A stretch of DNA of 64,000 nt from Blattamonas nauphoetae. Lineage: Eukaryota; Preaxostyla; Oxymonadida. The translations under genes were made by a program, and so were the position numbers. Below are positions 51,900 to 62,582 of the stretch, one piece after another. The DNA is taken from contig JARBJD010000073.1 in NCBI GenBank assembly GCA_033064195.1, positions 186,001-250,000 on the forward strand. Direction: 5' to 3'. Numbering within the stretch: position 1 is the stretch's first letter; the number at the start of each line of letters is the position of its first letter. Below the pieces are notes generated by a model. It was given only the letters and a program-made list of their open reading frames with translations, made no database searches and had not been told where the DNA came from.

Positions 51900-52677
51900 T
51901 CTCGCCTGAGTGGGAGTCGGACAACGACAACACGGATTCCATCGCATTTGGCGATGATTCCATCTTCACTCCGCCCCATCTCCGACGCAGATCCCGATGT
52001 GGATGCTGCCTCATGCAGACACGACGTTGGTGGAGGAGGAAATTGATGAGTGCTCCCGCTCCACGCTCCTCTCGTCCACAATCGACAGTCCGCTCCTCAT
52101 CCCGCCTGCTCCGTCCATGGAGCCCAGCGACATCAACAACACTCTCACTAAAATCGATCACCTCCAGCGACTGTCCTGTGTGCCCACCAAGTCATCTGCT
52201 CCACACGCATCCCGATCATCAAACTTGTCCAGCCGAACTCCTCCCTCGACGCGTCTGCTCTCAACGCGGACATCTCCTGCGGCGCTCTGTCGGGCATCAT
52301 CAACACGGACTGTCTGCGCTGCATTCTGATTGTGTACCCACAGGCCAAGCCACTCATCGTCGCGCTGAAGGTCTTCCTCCTCCACCAGAAGCTGAACGAG
52401 CCGTACCAGGGCGGGCTCGGCGGGTGTTCACTGTGCCTCATGGTCATCTCGCGTCTCCTGCAGCACAAGCGCAACTTCCACACGAAGGCAGTGCCGTCCC
52501 TCTCGACCTCCTCAAAGACGCCGATGTCTCCCACAGCCACTCCTTCACCATCAGTGTGCATGTCTCGGGTTGGTGCATCTTGCTCTGCTTGCTCAATCAA
52601 GTCCTGTCAATGATGCTTGTTGGATTCGGACACGCTCACGTCCAACTGCAACCGCACGAGAAGCATGATACGTGAAA
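51900..52677 (+). pseudogene. TRF4-type non-canonical poly(A) polymerase, copy 2 (broken)
   Basis: Starts with the acidic SDNDNTDSIAFGDDSIFTPP, then KIDHLQ, and after a frame change STRIPIIKLVQPNSSL, ADISCGALSGIINTDCL, AKPLIVALKVFLLHQKLNEP and YQGGLGGCSLCLMVIS. These match the central and PAP-associated domain of TRF4/PAPD5 proteins (VPIIKL..., VDISF..., LKQFLLQR.LNEV..GG..SYSL.LM..S). A later frame change at about 52480 leads to a tail (HSFTISVHVSGWCILLCLLN). The nucleotidyltransferase part is not adjacent. At least two frame changes make it a pseudogene. Confidence 0.75.
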
Positions 52678-52958
52678 GACAATAAAAGTGAAGCACGAAA
52701 TGTGACATTTTAGTCATTTATTCGCATGATTTCTCCCTCATCACGCTTCCCTTCACTTTCCGACCACGTTGCTTCGTTCCTTTCGTCTTGATTGTTGTGT
52801 GTTCCTTATTCTCTCGAATCCACGATTATTTCATTCGCATTTCTCAAATACGTCTTCTTTGTCGTTGGTTTTGTTACTCTCAGTCAATGACTACACAACG
52901 GATATCTCTGTGCCAGTTAAGTCCAAGTATGGTTTCCTCCTATTGGTGTCAAACAGTG

Positions 52959-54041
52959 ATGGAACCATCAAGCCCCCATATTAAAAAATTAGTTCACATC
53001 GCAGATGACCTCATCAGAAGGTGTTCGTTCTTATGTCTTCTTCATCATCTCTTTGGTCCAGAATACTCCCCATTCCTGACTTGGAAGGAGAAAGGTAAGT
53101 TCACAGCTGATTCTGTGTCAGCAGCTTTCGTCTCTCTTGTTGCGATGGTCAGAGATGGCTACCAATTTAATGAGGAAAAACTTAAACAGGCATCGACATT
53201 CTTTTCTAAGATCGAACGGCTCAACCCTCCTCGATCCTTTTTCGCCAAATTATTGAAGACGATGGGGAAAGACCCTGCAGCTTCCATCCCAACTCTTCTG
53301 GATTCAATCATCATTCTCTTAGCGTCGCCCCATCACTCGATATTCATGCATTCTCTGTCATTCCTTCACAAGTGTCTTGACTGGTGTTCATTCCCAAACC
53401 GCCTGACCTTTCTCTCCGCAAAACTCTTTTCCAGAATGCTTTCCACACCTTTCTTGCGGGATCTTTCTGCAATCGACAATCCGTCAATCCTGAACGATGT
53501 CATCTGGATGTCCGTATCAACCATCCAGCTCTCCTTCGGCACAATTCAGTCTCTCTCCACCATTTGCAACACTGACCCTGAAACAATCAGAGATATGGTG
53601 CTGCATGAAGTGCTGATCCCTATCGAACCCTCTCTCGTCCAGATCAGTCGCAATCCTCACCTTTTGTCGTGGAACGATGAATGCAATGCCACATTGATAT
53701 TCTTGACCCGAATCTTTGAAATGAGTCCCTTCCACCAACCAACACTGGATTTCATTTGTTCTTCTCGCATCCCAATGGCCTTCCAGTCACTTCTCTCAAA
53801 AGTGGAAGACGTAGATACCAACCAATACATTATCTGGAAGATGTTCGAGAATATCAACAAATGGAAGGAAGATGGAACCGAAACTGTGTCCAGAGGGAGA
53901 AGATTGTTGCAGACACTGGAAGGGGAAGGATTCTCTGAAGGGCTCGAACAAACACTGCTTCACGACGAATCAACGAAGTATGGAGGGTTGGTGAGGTATC
54001 GTTCGTTCGAATTCATGAAGTATTTGGGACTGAACTGTTAA
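52959..54041 (+). CDS. Helical-repeat (ARM-like) family member 3
   Basis: 360 codons from the ATG at 52959 (MEPSSPHIKKLVHIADDLIR), chosen because member 2 starts at the same place, to TAA at 54041. It shares long stretches with member 1 (LSAKLFSRMLSTPFLRDLSA, SILNDVIWMSVSTIQLSFG) and its N-terminus with member 2, so it looks like a mosaic of the two. It ends FMKYLGLNC. After the stop there are 12 bases in the same register and then the ATG of LRR copy 2 (54054). Confidence 0.87.
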   Translation: MEPSSPHIKKLVHIADDLIRRCSFLCLLHHLFGPEYSPFLTWKEKGKFTADSVSAAFVSLVAMVRDGYQFNEEKLKQASTFFSKIERLNPPRSFFAKLLKTMGKDPAASIPTLLDSIIILLASPHHSIFMHSLSFLHKCLDWCSFPNRLTFLSAKLFSRMLSTPFLRDLSAIDNPSILNDVIWMSVSTIQLSFGTIQSLSTICNTDPETIRDMVLHEVLIPIEPSLVQISRNPHLLSWNDECNATLIFLTRIFEMSPFHQPTLDFICSSRIPMAFQSLLSKVEDVDTNQYIIWKMFENINKWKEDGTETVSRGRRLLQTLEGEGFSEGLEQTLLHDESTKYGGLVRYRSFEFMKYLGLNC

Positions 54042-54053
54042 GAGCCAGTTTAG

Positions 54054-55038
54054 ATGACTCATGACACCGAAAGAACTCTGTCGCCCTCATCGCACATTTC
54101 ACTCGATGTTCAGATGACATCACATGTTGATCCTTCAATGCTTCCCACTCGCTCTGTGTTGACACTTTGGTGTGCTCCTTTCTTCATACTCATTCTCGTC
54201 TTTGACTCTTTCTTTTCGGTTCTTTCTCTCCTCTTCCATCTTCTGGGATTCTGACCTTTTTATGTTCATCTTTGCCCTTCTTTCATCCTCTATTGTTCAG
54301 ATATGTTTGTGTGGCCGCTTCGGATGAAAAGGATATCACTGAACGACGCTCTGTTTTCATCGCTTCCGAAAACACTGTTCACACCCACCCTGACGTGCCA
54401 CCTGCTTGCTCACAATTTGTTGACCGATCTATCGGATGAAGTATTCACGCTTCCAAACTTGCAGACATTGGATGTTTTGTTCAACTCGAATGCGATCATT
54501 TCGCCTTCGATCTCGCAACTGACATCGCTTGTGAAAGTGAATTTTGGATTCAACAAGATTAAGGAAGTTCCAAATGAGCTGTTCCGTCTCCCCACTCCGA
54601 CTCACCTGGTCCTGTCACGCGAAAAGTATTGCATCCTTCTCATCTGATCCTGCGATGTCCCCAAAAGTTGAGTTGTCTCTTGGATTCGTGGATCCACTGA
54701 GCAATTCGATGGTATATGAGAAAACGGGGGCAGGGACGCATCATGGAGCGGTTCTTTGTCCTCTGGACCGTCTGTTGCTTGCGTCGAACTTGCTGCCCTC
54801 TGTCCCCCCGCTTATGTCACAGTTTCGGAAGTTCCACACACTTTCGCTTGCTGGGAACGGGATTTCTGAGCTACAGTGTCTTTTCTTCCGCTCGCTGCCG
54901 AACTTGAGTCGCCTGGACTTGTCGTTCAACGAACTGACGCATCTCGTTGGATCTGTTGATTTGAACACCTCACCCAAATGTGAAACAGTGTTTTTTAGTT
55001 TGTCTCTCATTTCGATAATGAAAGGAGCAATACACTGA
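54054..55038 (+). pseudogene. LRR gene, copy 2 (broken)
   Basis: Exon 1 54054-54157 (MTHDTERTLSPSSHISLDVQ). The intron starts GTTGACAC; its acceptor is altered near 54240-54255, and the second exon region begins about 54300. The repeats (LPNLQTLDVLFNSNAIISPS, LTSLVKVNFGFNKIKEVPN) match copies 1 and 3. The reading breaks at REKYCILLI and a TGA (54647), exactly as in copy 3, through loss of frame relative to LSHNKLTSFPSDPAM of copy 1. Coding then continues in another frame (SPKVELSLGFVDPLSNSM to LSRLDLSFNELTHL) and ends about 54945 in unrelated bases. The copy lacks the C-terminal third. Confidence 0.72.
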
Positions 55039-55170
55039 CAAAGAAAATGTCTTCGTTCTTTCGAACGCTCGCTGTCTCTTCATTTACAATTGTTCTTCAT
55101 TCATATTGTCTCAATCGTGGTTGTGAGATGGGTACTTTTGTTCACCAACTCATGACACCCAAGAGCAATC

Positions 55171-56672
55171 TCACTTCAGACGAACTCGAGATCGTCCCAA
55201 TTTTGTGTTCGAATCGATCCTGACCACATCTCTGGCTGATTCAGGGTCAATGTCAGAAGGGCCTAGACGAATTGAACAGTGTCGGTGGAGGAGAACCGAT
55301 TCCCGATTCGTTGTCATCAGCAGATGGTCCTTCTTGTTCTCGTTGTGGTTGTGTTGGCTGATGTGGGGGTGAACCGCTCTTTCTGAATTCGATTGGCTCC
55401 CATCGTGTTCAACGATCGGACGAGAAGAGTCTGCATTGTTCAGTTCGTTGAGATAAGAGTCCACTCTGTCCGAAGAGGCCCACACGTCGAAAGAAACGCC
55501 AGCGAGTGTGACACTCGATACTTCGATTCCTCGCCCGATCCCGAAAGGACGACTCCCAGACCCGTCCAGCGTCAGTCCGACGGGAGAGGCCAGTGTCAGG
55601 GTGACTGGTGTGTGTGGAGGGCATGTTCCGAAGAATCGCTGGCGGAGAGACAGCAACTGCGACGAGTCCAGCGAACTGTTCGAATCAACAAGAAAGTGAG
55701 GCAGCGAGGTCCATTTGTTGAACGAAACATCCAGCGAGATCCGTTTCGTGTTCCCCGAACCAATCGATTCTGGAAGATGCGTCAGTTCATTGAGCGTAAA
55801 GTCGAGACGACTCAATTTCGGCAGTAAGAGGAAGAAATGGCAATAAAGCTCCGAAATCCCGTTCCCAGCAAGCGAAAGTGTGTGCAAGTTTTGAAATTGC
55901 GACTCAATCAGGGACAGAGAGGGCAGCAAGTTCGACGCAAGCAACAGACGCTCCAGAGCACAGAGAACAGCTCCAGGATGCGTTCCTATCCCCGTTTTCT
56001 CATATATCATCGAATTGCTCAGTGGATCCACGAATCCAAGAGACAACTCAACTTTTGGGGACATCGCAGGATCAGATGAGAAGGATGCAATACTTTTCGC
56101 GTGACAGGACCAGGTGAGTCGGAGTGGGGAGACGGAACAGCTCATTTGGAACTTCCTTAATCTTGTTGAATCCAAAATTCACTTTCACAAGCGATGTCAG
56201 TTGCGAGATCGAAGGCGAAATGATCGCATTCGAGTTGAACAAAACATCCAACGTGTGCAAGTTTGGAAGCGTGAACAATCCATCCGATAGATCGGTCAAC
56301 AAATTGTGCACAAACAGGAGGCACGTCAGGGCGGGCGTGAACAGTGTTTTCGGAAGCGATGAAAGCAGGCTGTCTTTCAGCACATCGCCTGCGAGAAAAG
56401 TCAGTTCCACCACCACAACACAACAAGTGTTGTCACAAATCATTGTTGAGTGAGATGTTTGAACTGAACCATCAGAATCACTGTAAACGAAAGAGGAGAG
56501 AATAAACCGAAAAGAAAAAGGCAAAGACGAGAATGAAAAGGGAGAAAGGAGCACACCAAAGTGTCAACACAGAGCGAGTGGGAAGCATTGAAGGGTCAGC
56601 ATGTGATGTCATCTGATCATCGAGTGAAATGTGGGATGTGGGCGACAGAGTTCTTTTCGCGTCACGTGTCAT
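55171..56672 (-). pseudogene. LRR gene, copy 3 (broken), minus strand
   Basis: Exon 1 56672-56569 starts at the ATG touching the stop of helical-repeat member 4. A clean 88-base intron (56568-56481, GTTGACAC to CGTTTACAG) joins it in frame to DSDGSVQTSHSTMICDNTCC. Then follow LRRs as in copy 1. The frame breaks at REKYCILLI, as in copy 2, and resumes in another register (MSPKVELSLGFVDPLSNSM at about 56064) through LTHLPESIGSGNTKRISLDV to a tail with RPIVEHDGSQSNSERAVH and TGA at 55171. It is the most complete copy and shows the gene's layout: short leader exon, intron, two LRR blocks, low-complexity tail. Confidence 0.78.
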
Positions 56673-57722
56673 CTATCGAGGTTGAGGAGAGTTCATTCCC
56701 AAATTGTTGATGAGTTCGAACGAACGCCACCTCACCAACCCTCCATAATTTGATGATGTTTCGTGAAGCAGTGTTTGTTCGAGACTTTCGAAGAACCCTT
56801 CCTGTTCCAGTGTCTGCAACAATATTCTTCCTCTGGTACAAATTTCCACTCCATCGCGTTTCCATTTGCGGATACTGTAGTGCAGGAACCAGACGGCCAA
56901 CTGATGGGTTTCTTCGTGTTCCACTTTTGCGAGCAGCGATTGGAAGGCCATTGGGATGTGAGAAGAACAAATGAAATCCAGCGTTGGTTGGTGGAAGGGA
57001 CTCACTTGAAAGATATAGATCATTAATACAAATGTGTTTTTGCATTCATCGTTCCACGACAGAAGGTGAGGATTGCGACTGATCTGGACGAGAGATGGTT
57101 CGATTGGGATCAACACTTCATGCAGCACCACATCGCGGACTGATTGAGGGTCAGTATGTGAAGTGATGCAGAGGGATAGAATAACGTCGGTTGAGGAGAG
57201 CATAACGCCATATCGAAAAATGTCGAGAATTTCCTTTACGATGCCCTGATCATCGATCACTGAAAGATTCTGCAGGTAAGGTGTTGAAAGGATTCTGGGA
57301 ATGAGTTTGGAGGAGACAAGGGTTCGGATGTTTGACGATGTACAATAATTGAGAGAATCGCGAATGAATGAGAGAAAATGCATGAATATCGATCGATGGG
57401 GTGATGATAAGAGAATGGTGGTTGAATCCACAAATACTGAAGCGGGATTTGGGGAGTCTTGTCGAATGATCTTCATAAAAAAATCGTTGACATCTGATTG
57501 AGAGACTATCCGGTTGAAAGAAGAAAGTAACATTGAAGCTTTGGCGACAAGCTCCTCATCAAACTGGTAGTCATCTCTGACCATTGAAACAAGAGAGACA
57601 AAGGCGTTTGCAACAGAATCTTCTGTGACTGGATCATTCTCATTCAACGTCAGGAATGGAGAGTATTCTGGATCAATCAAGCGATAATGAGAAAAAAGAG
57701 GGATACGTTCTGAAGAGATCAT
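56673..57722 (-). CDS. Helical-repeat (ARM-like) family member 4
   Basis: 349 codons from the ATG at 57722 (MISSERIPLFSHYRLIDPEY) to TAG at 56673. The core VLHEVLIPIEPSLVQISRNP, the phrase FICSSHIPMAFQSLLAKVEH and the end INNLGMNSPQPR are family-typical. The start is shorter than in members 2 and 3. The stop codon is followed with no gap by the ATG of LRR copy 3, in the same register. It faces member 3 in an inverted arrangement across the two LRR copies. Confidence 0.87.
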   Translation of the reverse strand: MISSERIPLFSHYRLIDPEYSPFLTLNENDPVTEDSVANAFVSLVSMVRDDYQFDEELVAKASMLLSSFNRIVSQSDVNDFFMKIIRQDSPNPASVFVDSTTILLSSPHRSIFMHFLSFIRDSLNYCTSSNIRTLVSSKLIPRILSTPYLQNLSVIDDQGIVKEILDIFRYGVMLSSTDVILSLCITSHTDPQSVRDVVLHEVLIPIEPSLVQISRNPHLLSWNDECKNTFVLMIYIFQVSPFHQPTLDFICSSHIPMAFQSLLAKVEHEETHQLAVWFLHYSIRKWKRDGVEICTRGRILLQTLEQEGFFESLEQTLLHETSSNYGGLVRWRSFELINNLGMNSPQPR

Positions 57723-59638
57723 CTTTGTGATTCTACGGGTCTTATAAATGGAAATCGATGAGGCGATCGAACATCGATGGGACGATCCAAGATGATGGTT
57801 TGAAATATGAGCCTTTTTTGCATTTCATGGGTTGGCAAACAATACCATCCGTCTGGAAAACATGATTGAAATGATATTACCGAAGAAACTTTGTGAATCA
57901 AGAGAAGGAGAACTGTCAGCGAGGCAATTGGTTTTTGGTTCTTGTGGTTTTTTCAAAGGGTCGGATCAGAGCTCTTTTCGTGAAATGTGTCAATATGATT
58001 CAATAAGGACAACGAGGCTCAATAAATCGGAATAAAAACACAACCGATGTGTTGTTTCAATGGAATAGCTCACTGGAAAAGGCTCAACCAACGGTCAATC
58101 AAACTGGGGTTCTTCAATTCTTGCCTTTTCGTGGAAGGAGGTTCGTTTCAATTTGTGATTATGTGTTATTGAGTGTTGATTTTTGTCAAAGCAACGATAA
58201 AAGAGGAAAAGGATCACATTGGGTTGAAATGATGCAGATCCGACCCTTTGAAAAAATCAGAAGAACCAAAAACCAATTACCTCGCTGACAGAACAGTTCG
58301 AGAAGGCTGACAGTTTCTTCATCTACGGTTGGGTCTGCTCAGAATCAAGAAGAGAAACCGGGACACAACAACTGATAGGCAATGGTGTGGACTCTTCAGC
58401 TGTGACAATCAAACGAGATGGCAGTGGTCGTGTTCGGAATCGAATCAGTCTGCAGAAATGGAAGAAAAACGAAAAAGGATTGGTCAAATCTGCAGTGCAC
58501 AGAATGTAAGTTGAAAATGTGTTTTCATCCAACGATGGATCTTATTGAGATGTGAGGAGATGGGTGGAGTTTGTGGTGTTTGTCCGAGCTGTGGGAGAGA
58601 GGAGGAGTGAGAGGGGACTCAGATGGATCTGATGTGTCGGTCATTTCTTCCTGTCCTCTGAACTGCCAGCGCTGTTATCGCCTCGAAGACATTCCACGTG
58701 GAAAGTGGTTGGAAGTGCGTATCTTCCGTCGAACTCGATTGCTGTGATTTCAACAGCACCAAGGCTGGACAGGGTCGCGTGACATCATCAACGTGTTGTT
58801 CGAAAATCATTGATGTCACAGGTGGAGGAACCAAAAGCGAATATGTGCCTTTACCTTTCAGAGTCCAGAGCGTCGAATTATGTGCTTTTTCCAGACAGGG
58901 TTGGGGTCGGCAATCAAAAAAGATGACATTGTGCTGGCGGGGGTGCAGATCAGCGCGAGATACCTGGTGGTTCTGATTTTAGGTTGGGCCAGGGGTTTTG
59001 GAACCGGAGGCCAGCCTTAAATAAATAAATACGGAAAACGAGATATCTCATTTTGAAATGGAACGAAACAAAAAACCGTAAAAGTGAAGAGAAAATAGTG
59101 ATTACTCAATTGTCTAGTTTTGGGGTCCATTTTCGATTCCAGTGCAAATGTCACCCAGATTGCTGTAGATTGTATTCACATTGGACTATTCGGAAAATGT
59201 GGCGATTTCTCATCAAACTTTGGAGATTTTCTGCCGGTTATGTGCTTGGATATAGAAACATAGCCAACTTTTTCCAAAGGGCAGACAGATGTAATAGGTC
59301 CTATTTTGACGGAAGATATAGAATCAAGAACGAGTATATGTTTCAAAATGGGATATTTGGTGATTTTGTCCTTTTTCATGACTAGATCCGACCATCCGAT
59401 TGAGATGACGACATTCCGAGATGGCTATCGATGATATTCCAAGTAAAAATCCAAATTTCTATTTTAATGTCTTCCAGAAAACTTCAGTTCGGCTGCCAAA
59501 GACGAATATCACTTCCGTGTCCCTGCTCAACAAGCACTCGTTCAATGGTGTTGTTCGCCGAGGATTTCATTGACAACGGAGAGAGTTGATGAAATGGAGG
59601 AAAAACAATGGTAGAGGTGGAGATTTGAATATTGAATC
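57723..59638. other. Gene-poor stretch with one possible exon
   Basis: Mostly short frames. At about 58288-58503 a plus-strand reading (ADSFFIYGWVCSESRRETGT, then RVRNRISLQKWKKNEKGL) is host-like and is followed by a consensus donor GTAAGT at 58505-58510, so an exon is possible; no acceptor-side partner was proven. 58640-58760 has a Cys-containing reading. Nothing else is recognised. Confidence 0.3.
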
Positions 59639-59646
59639 TGATAGTT

Positions 59647-62505
59647 TAGGCATGGGCAGTGGTCGGTCTGAAAACATCGAGTCCAGTCCCTAAAAATAAA
59701 ACAGTCGGCGACTTTTTTGAAGTGCCCTTTAGTCGAGCGGTAGCACACCAGCTTTTTGCTCCCCGGACCCAGGATCGAATCCCGTCAGGGACACTTTATT
59801 ATTCTCTTTTTCTCAATTTTGATTCACATCATCACTACAATTAGTTCATCTCATTTTTCACGAAATTATCGTTTCAGAGGTCGTAGTTCAAGAGTCCCTG
59901 AGTCGGTCTGTCTTTCCCCAACATTGGACAAAAAATCGGCCTGTCCGACCGACCCCGACTCTTCCTTTCTGTTCTGACTGCTTTGCTATAGATCCAAATG
60001 AAAGAAAACTGGTGTTTAATTTCTATTTCATCCTTACCAAACTCTTTCTCATCATTTATCAGCAAAACATGTCTTGATCAAGCCCAACTCTGAAGTCGAG
60101 AGAATGAAATGAAATAAAGACAATTCACAACATCGGTTTGCATCCCTATTGTTTTTCCACTCTTATCACCCTCTGTCTCCTCATAATCTGCGACTTGAGC
60201 CAGAAGTCGATGTGAAATTGGAACTGGTCAAAATGACGGAGATAACGAATAAATTGCTGGAAGATTTCTCCAGAGGAGAACATATCCAGTTGGAATGAAG
60301 AGCGAAATGAAGATGAAGAGATGAAGATGAAGGAAGATAAAGACTGTGACTTTCTTCTACAAAATCTGTTTGATCTTATCCTATTGTTCGTCCATTTCCT
60401 TCATTCTACTCTTTACACTCCACTCTTTCCAGGATTCAATTTCTCTCGCTTTCCTCGGTCATCACAGCGTTGATTCTGACTTCGCACAAGAATCTGTCAT
60501 ACGTTTTGATGCTGGCGCTGTTCTGTGAAACTTTGGATGAAGAAGTGTGCTTCTTCACGTCATTGCATGTCCGATCCATCTTGTCCCATTCATCCTCATC
60601 TCTCTTCTTTTTTTCACCAATTTTTCTCATCTTCCCTTCTTCATCGAAAAACTTCTCTTTTCTTGTAGCACAAAACCAACAGATCGTTTCTCTCACGTCC
60701 TCATTCTGATTCATTTCTCCTTTCAACATGGAATGGTCAAAACACTCAAAAAAACAAACCAATTCAACTCCGATTGAACGAATCGGTAGAGAAACAAGTT
60801 GAAACCCAAATTACATAAGTAGTCAATGTCTGACATGCAAGATAGTGCTCTATTGACACCAACGATGAGCAGACATCAAGGATCTTTCCAGAACAAGAAC
60901 TCTGATGCTGTTCTCTGAATATTTGGAACTCTATGTATGTATCTTCACCTCATTGTTTCATCTATCCTTCTTCAATTGTTCTTCCTCGTTTCATTTCTTT
61001 AATTCTTCTTCATTTCACATCCTCAGCTCCCTCAACATCTTTGGTGAACTTCTTCTCAACATTCATATAGTTGCCCTTCTCTCTCACTCCAGTGCAGTTT
61101 AAAACGATCATCACTCGTATGCCTTCCTTTTTAACCAACTTTTTCTCCTCACAGGAGCGAATGGTCAGAAGGATCAAATGATCCACGATGGATATCACAA
61201 AGGACATGATACAACCTGACCAAATGAACATATACAGCACGGAGATTCAAAAATAAAGGAAACCCATCAACGAAGGGATGAATGCTGAAGAAGAGAAACA
61301 GAATACAGACAACGGATAAAGTGTCGACAAAAATGGCCACTAGAAGAGAACTGAAACGAAAAACTGAGAGGAAAAGGGAGACAGAGCATGAGTACGAGTG
61401 ATCAGATCGTACATTGCGAGAATATTGGGACAATCTATGGCAAGATTCAGCCGATCTCCAAAGGATCACCAAAGAAAAGAAAGAAGGGGAAGAAAAGAAG
61501 GGAAACCGAAAAAGGATAAGTGGAAGAACTAAATCGTTCGTTTCATCGATCAGACGAATTGGAAGCACTTATCGAGCTAATCAGACAGGAGACATGAGAA
61601 GATCTCAAAGTTCAGAGCATCACAAGCAATCGCAAGATGACACGATGAGGAAGACACATCTTGAAACAGAAGAGCGAAGACAACACATAAATTGGAGGAA
61701 ACTACCAAAAGGAGAGGACATACTGACAAAGGACGATCTTCACCATGTGACGCAGGAAAAGTGGTCTCATCAGGAAACAACCGAAGATCTGAGGGAAGAA
61801 GGTGAGACTGTCATGTGGAAGTGACGAACGATGGAGAAAGAAAGCAGGAAGAGAGATCATTGAAAGAAGGCAATGAACTGTAGAACACAAGAAAAAGAGG
61901 GAAATGGATGGACAGAAGAATGGATCAACCAAGACAGAGGAAGGAGCAGGTTCATTCAGAAGCAAAGAAAAAGCAAAGTGGACGAAGAAGTTTGAATTAC
62001 AGCAAATGTGTGGTGAACAGAAAAACGAACGATCATCAAGCGGAACTGAAAAGGAAAAGGGAAGGAGACAAAAGAGAAGCAGTGAGAAAAAGGTGGGAAA
62101 GGGAGAATGACATAGGATGATTGAAGAAGCCAATAGAAAAGAAGAGAGAAAGTGACCGCGCTGACAAGTGTTGTTCGAACAAATTAATCTTGTTGTCCCT
62201 TTTCTTTGACGCTTTCATCTCTCACTTCACTCCTTCTCATAAAAGTCCGTGATATTGAAGCTAGTTCTCTTCATCGAAATGATCTTCCCATTTTCCACGC
62301 AGAATTATCAAAACTGCATGTCTCTCGGATTAAAATAGAACTTATTCCACTCAATTAACATGAAGATCCAGGAAACAGTCCCTAGAGAATGACCATGAAG
62401 GATTCTCAAGAAAACACCATCCTATTTTCGTGAAAAAGGGTTGATCATCAGAAAAAACCAGTCGGTCGGTCGACGAGCAGTCGGACCGACCGCTGCCCAT
62501 CCCTA
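59647..62505. mobile_element. Element I: 2.9-kb hAT-like transposon without transposase
   Basis: The left end reads TAGGCATGGGCAGTGGTCGG and the right end, reversed, TAGGGATGGGCAGCGGTCGG. The perfect 8-bp duplication TGATAGTT lies at 59639-59646 and 62506-62513. The YARNG-type start and 8-bp size suit hAT elements. GTCGGTC motifs recur near both ends (59888-59965; 62460-62500, the latter forming a hairpin). The interior contains a tRNA-like stretch, AT-rich DNA and Lys/Glu or Phe/Ser-rich shadow frames (60300-62150), with no gene that I can support. Confidence 0.85.
59721..59795 (+). other. tRNA-like sequence, probably a degenerate tRNA-derived repeat
   Basis: The ends pair (AGTGCCC with GGGACACT, one mismatch). 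TAGTCGAGCGGTAGCAC resembles a D arm, and GGATCGAATCC resembles a T arm with its TCGA loop, at about the right distance. The anticodon arm (CCAGCTTTTTGCTCC) pairs only as AGC/GCT and gives no proper 7-base loop. So it is not a working tRNA gene; a tRNA-derived SINE head or a dead tRNA is more likely. Confidence 0.35.
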
Positions 62506-62513
62506 TGATAGTT

Positions 62514-62582
62514 GTTTTTCCAGTTCACACTTTTAAAAATGAAGAAAAAGAGCAAAAACGATCAGCTCCGCATTTGCTCAAT
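62514..62582. other. Short spacer between element I and repeat J copy 2
   Basis: 69 bases, nothing recognised. Confidence 0.4.

Noticed and set aside
59721-59795. Functional tRNA gene
   Set aside because: The anticodon stem does not form and the loop size is wrong; kept only as a tRNA-like relic.
61414-62218. Lys/Glu-rich plus-strand frames and Phe/Ser-rich minus-strand frames in element I
   Set aside because: Product of purine-rich DNA read both ways; no consistent single frame or domain.
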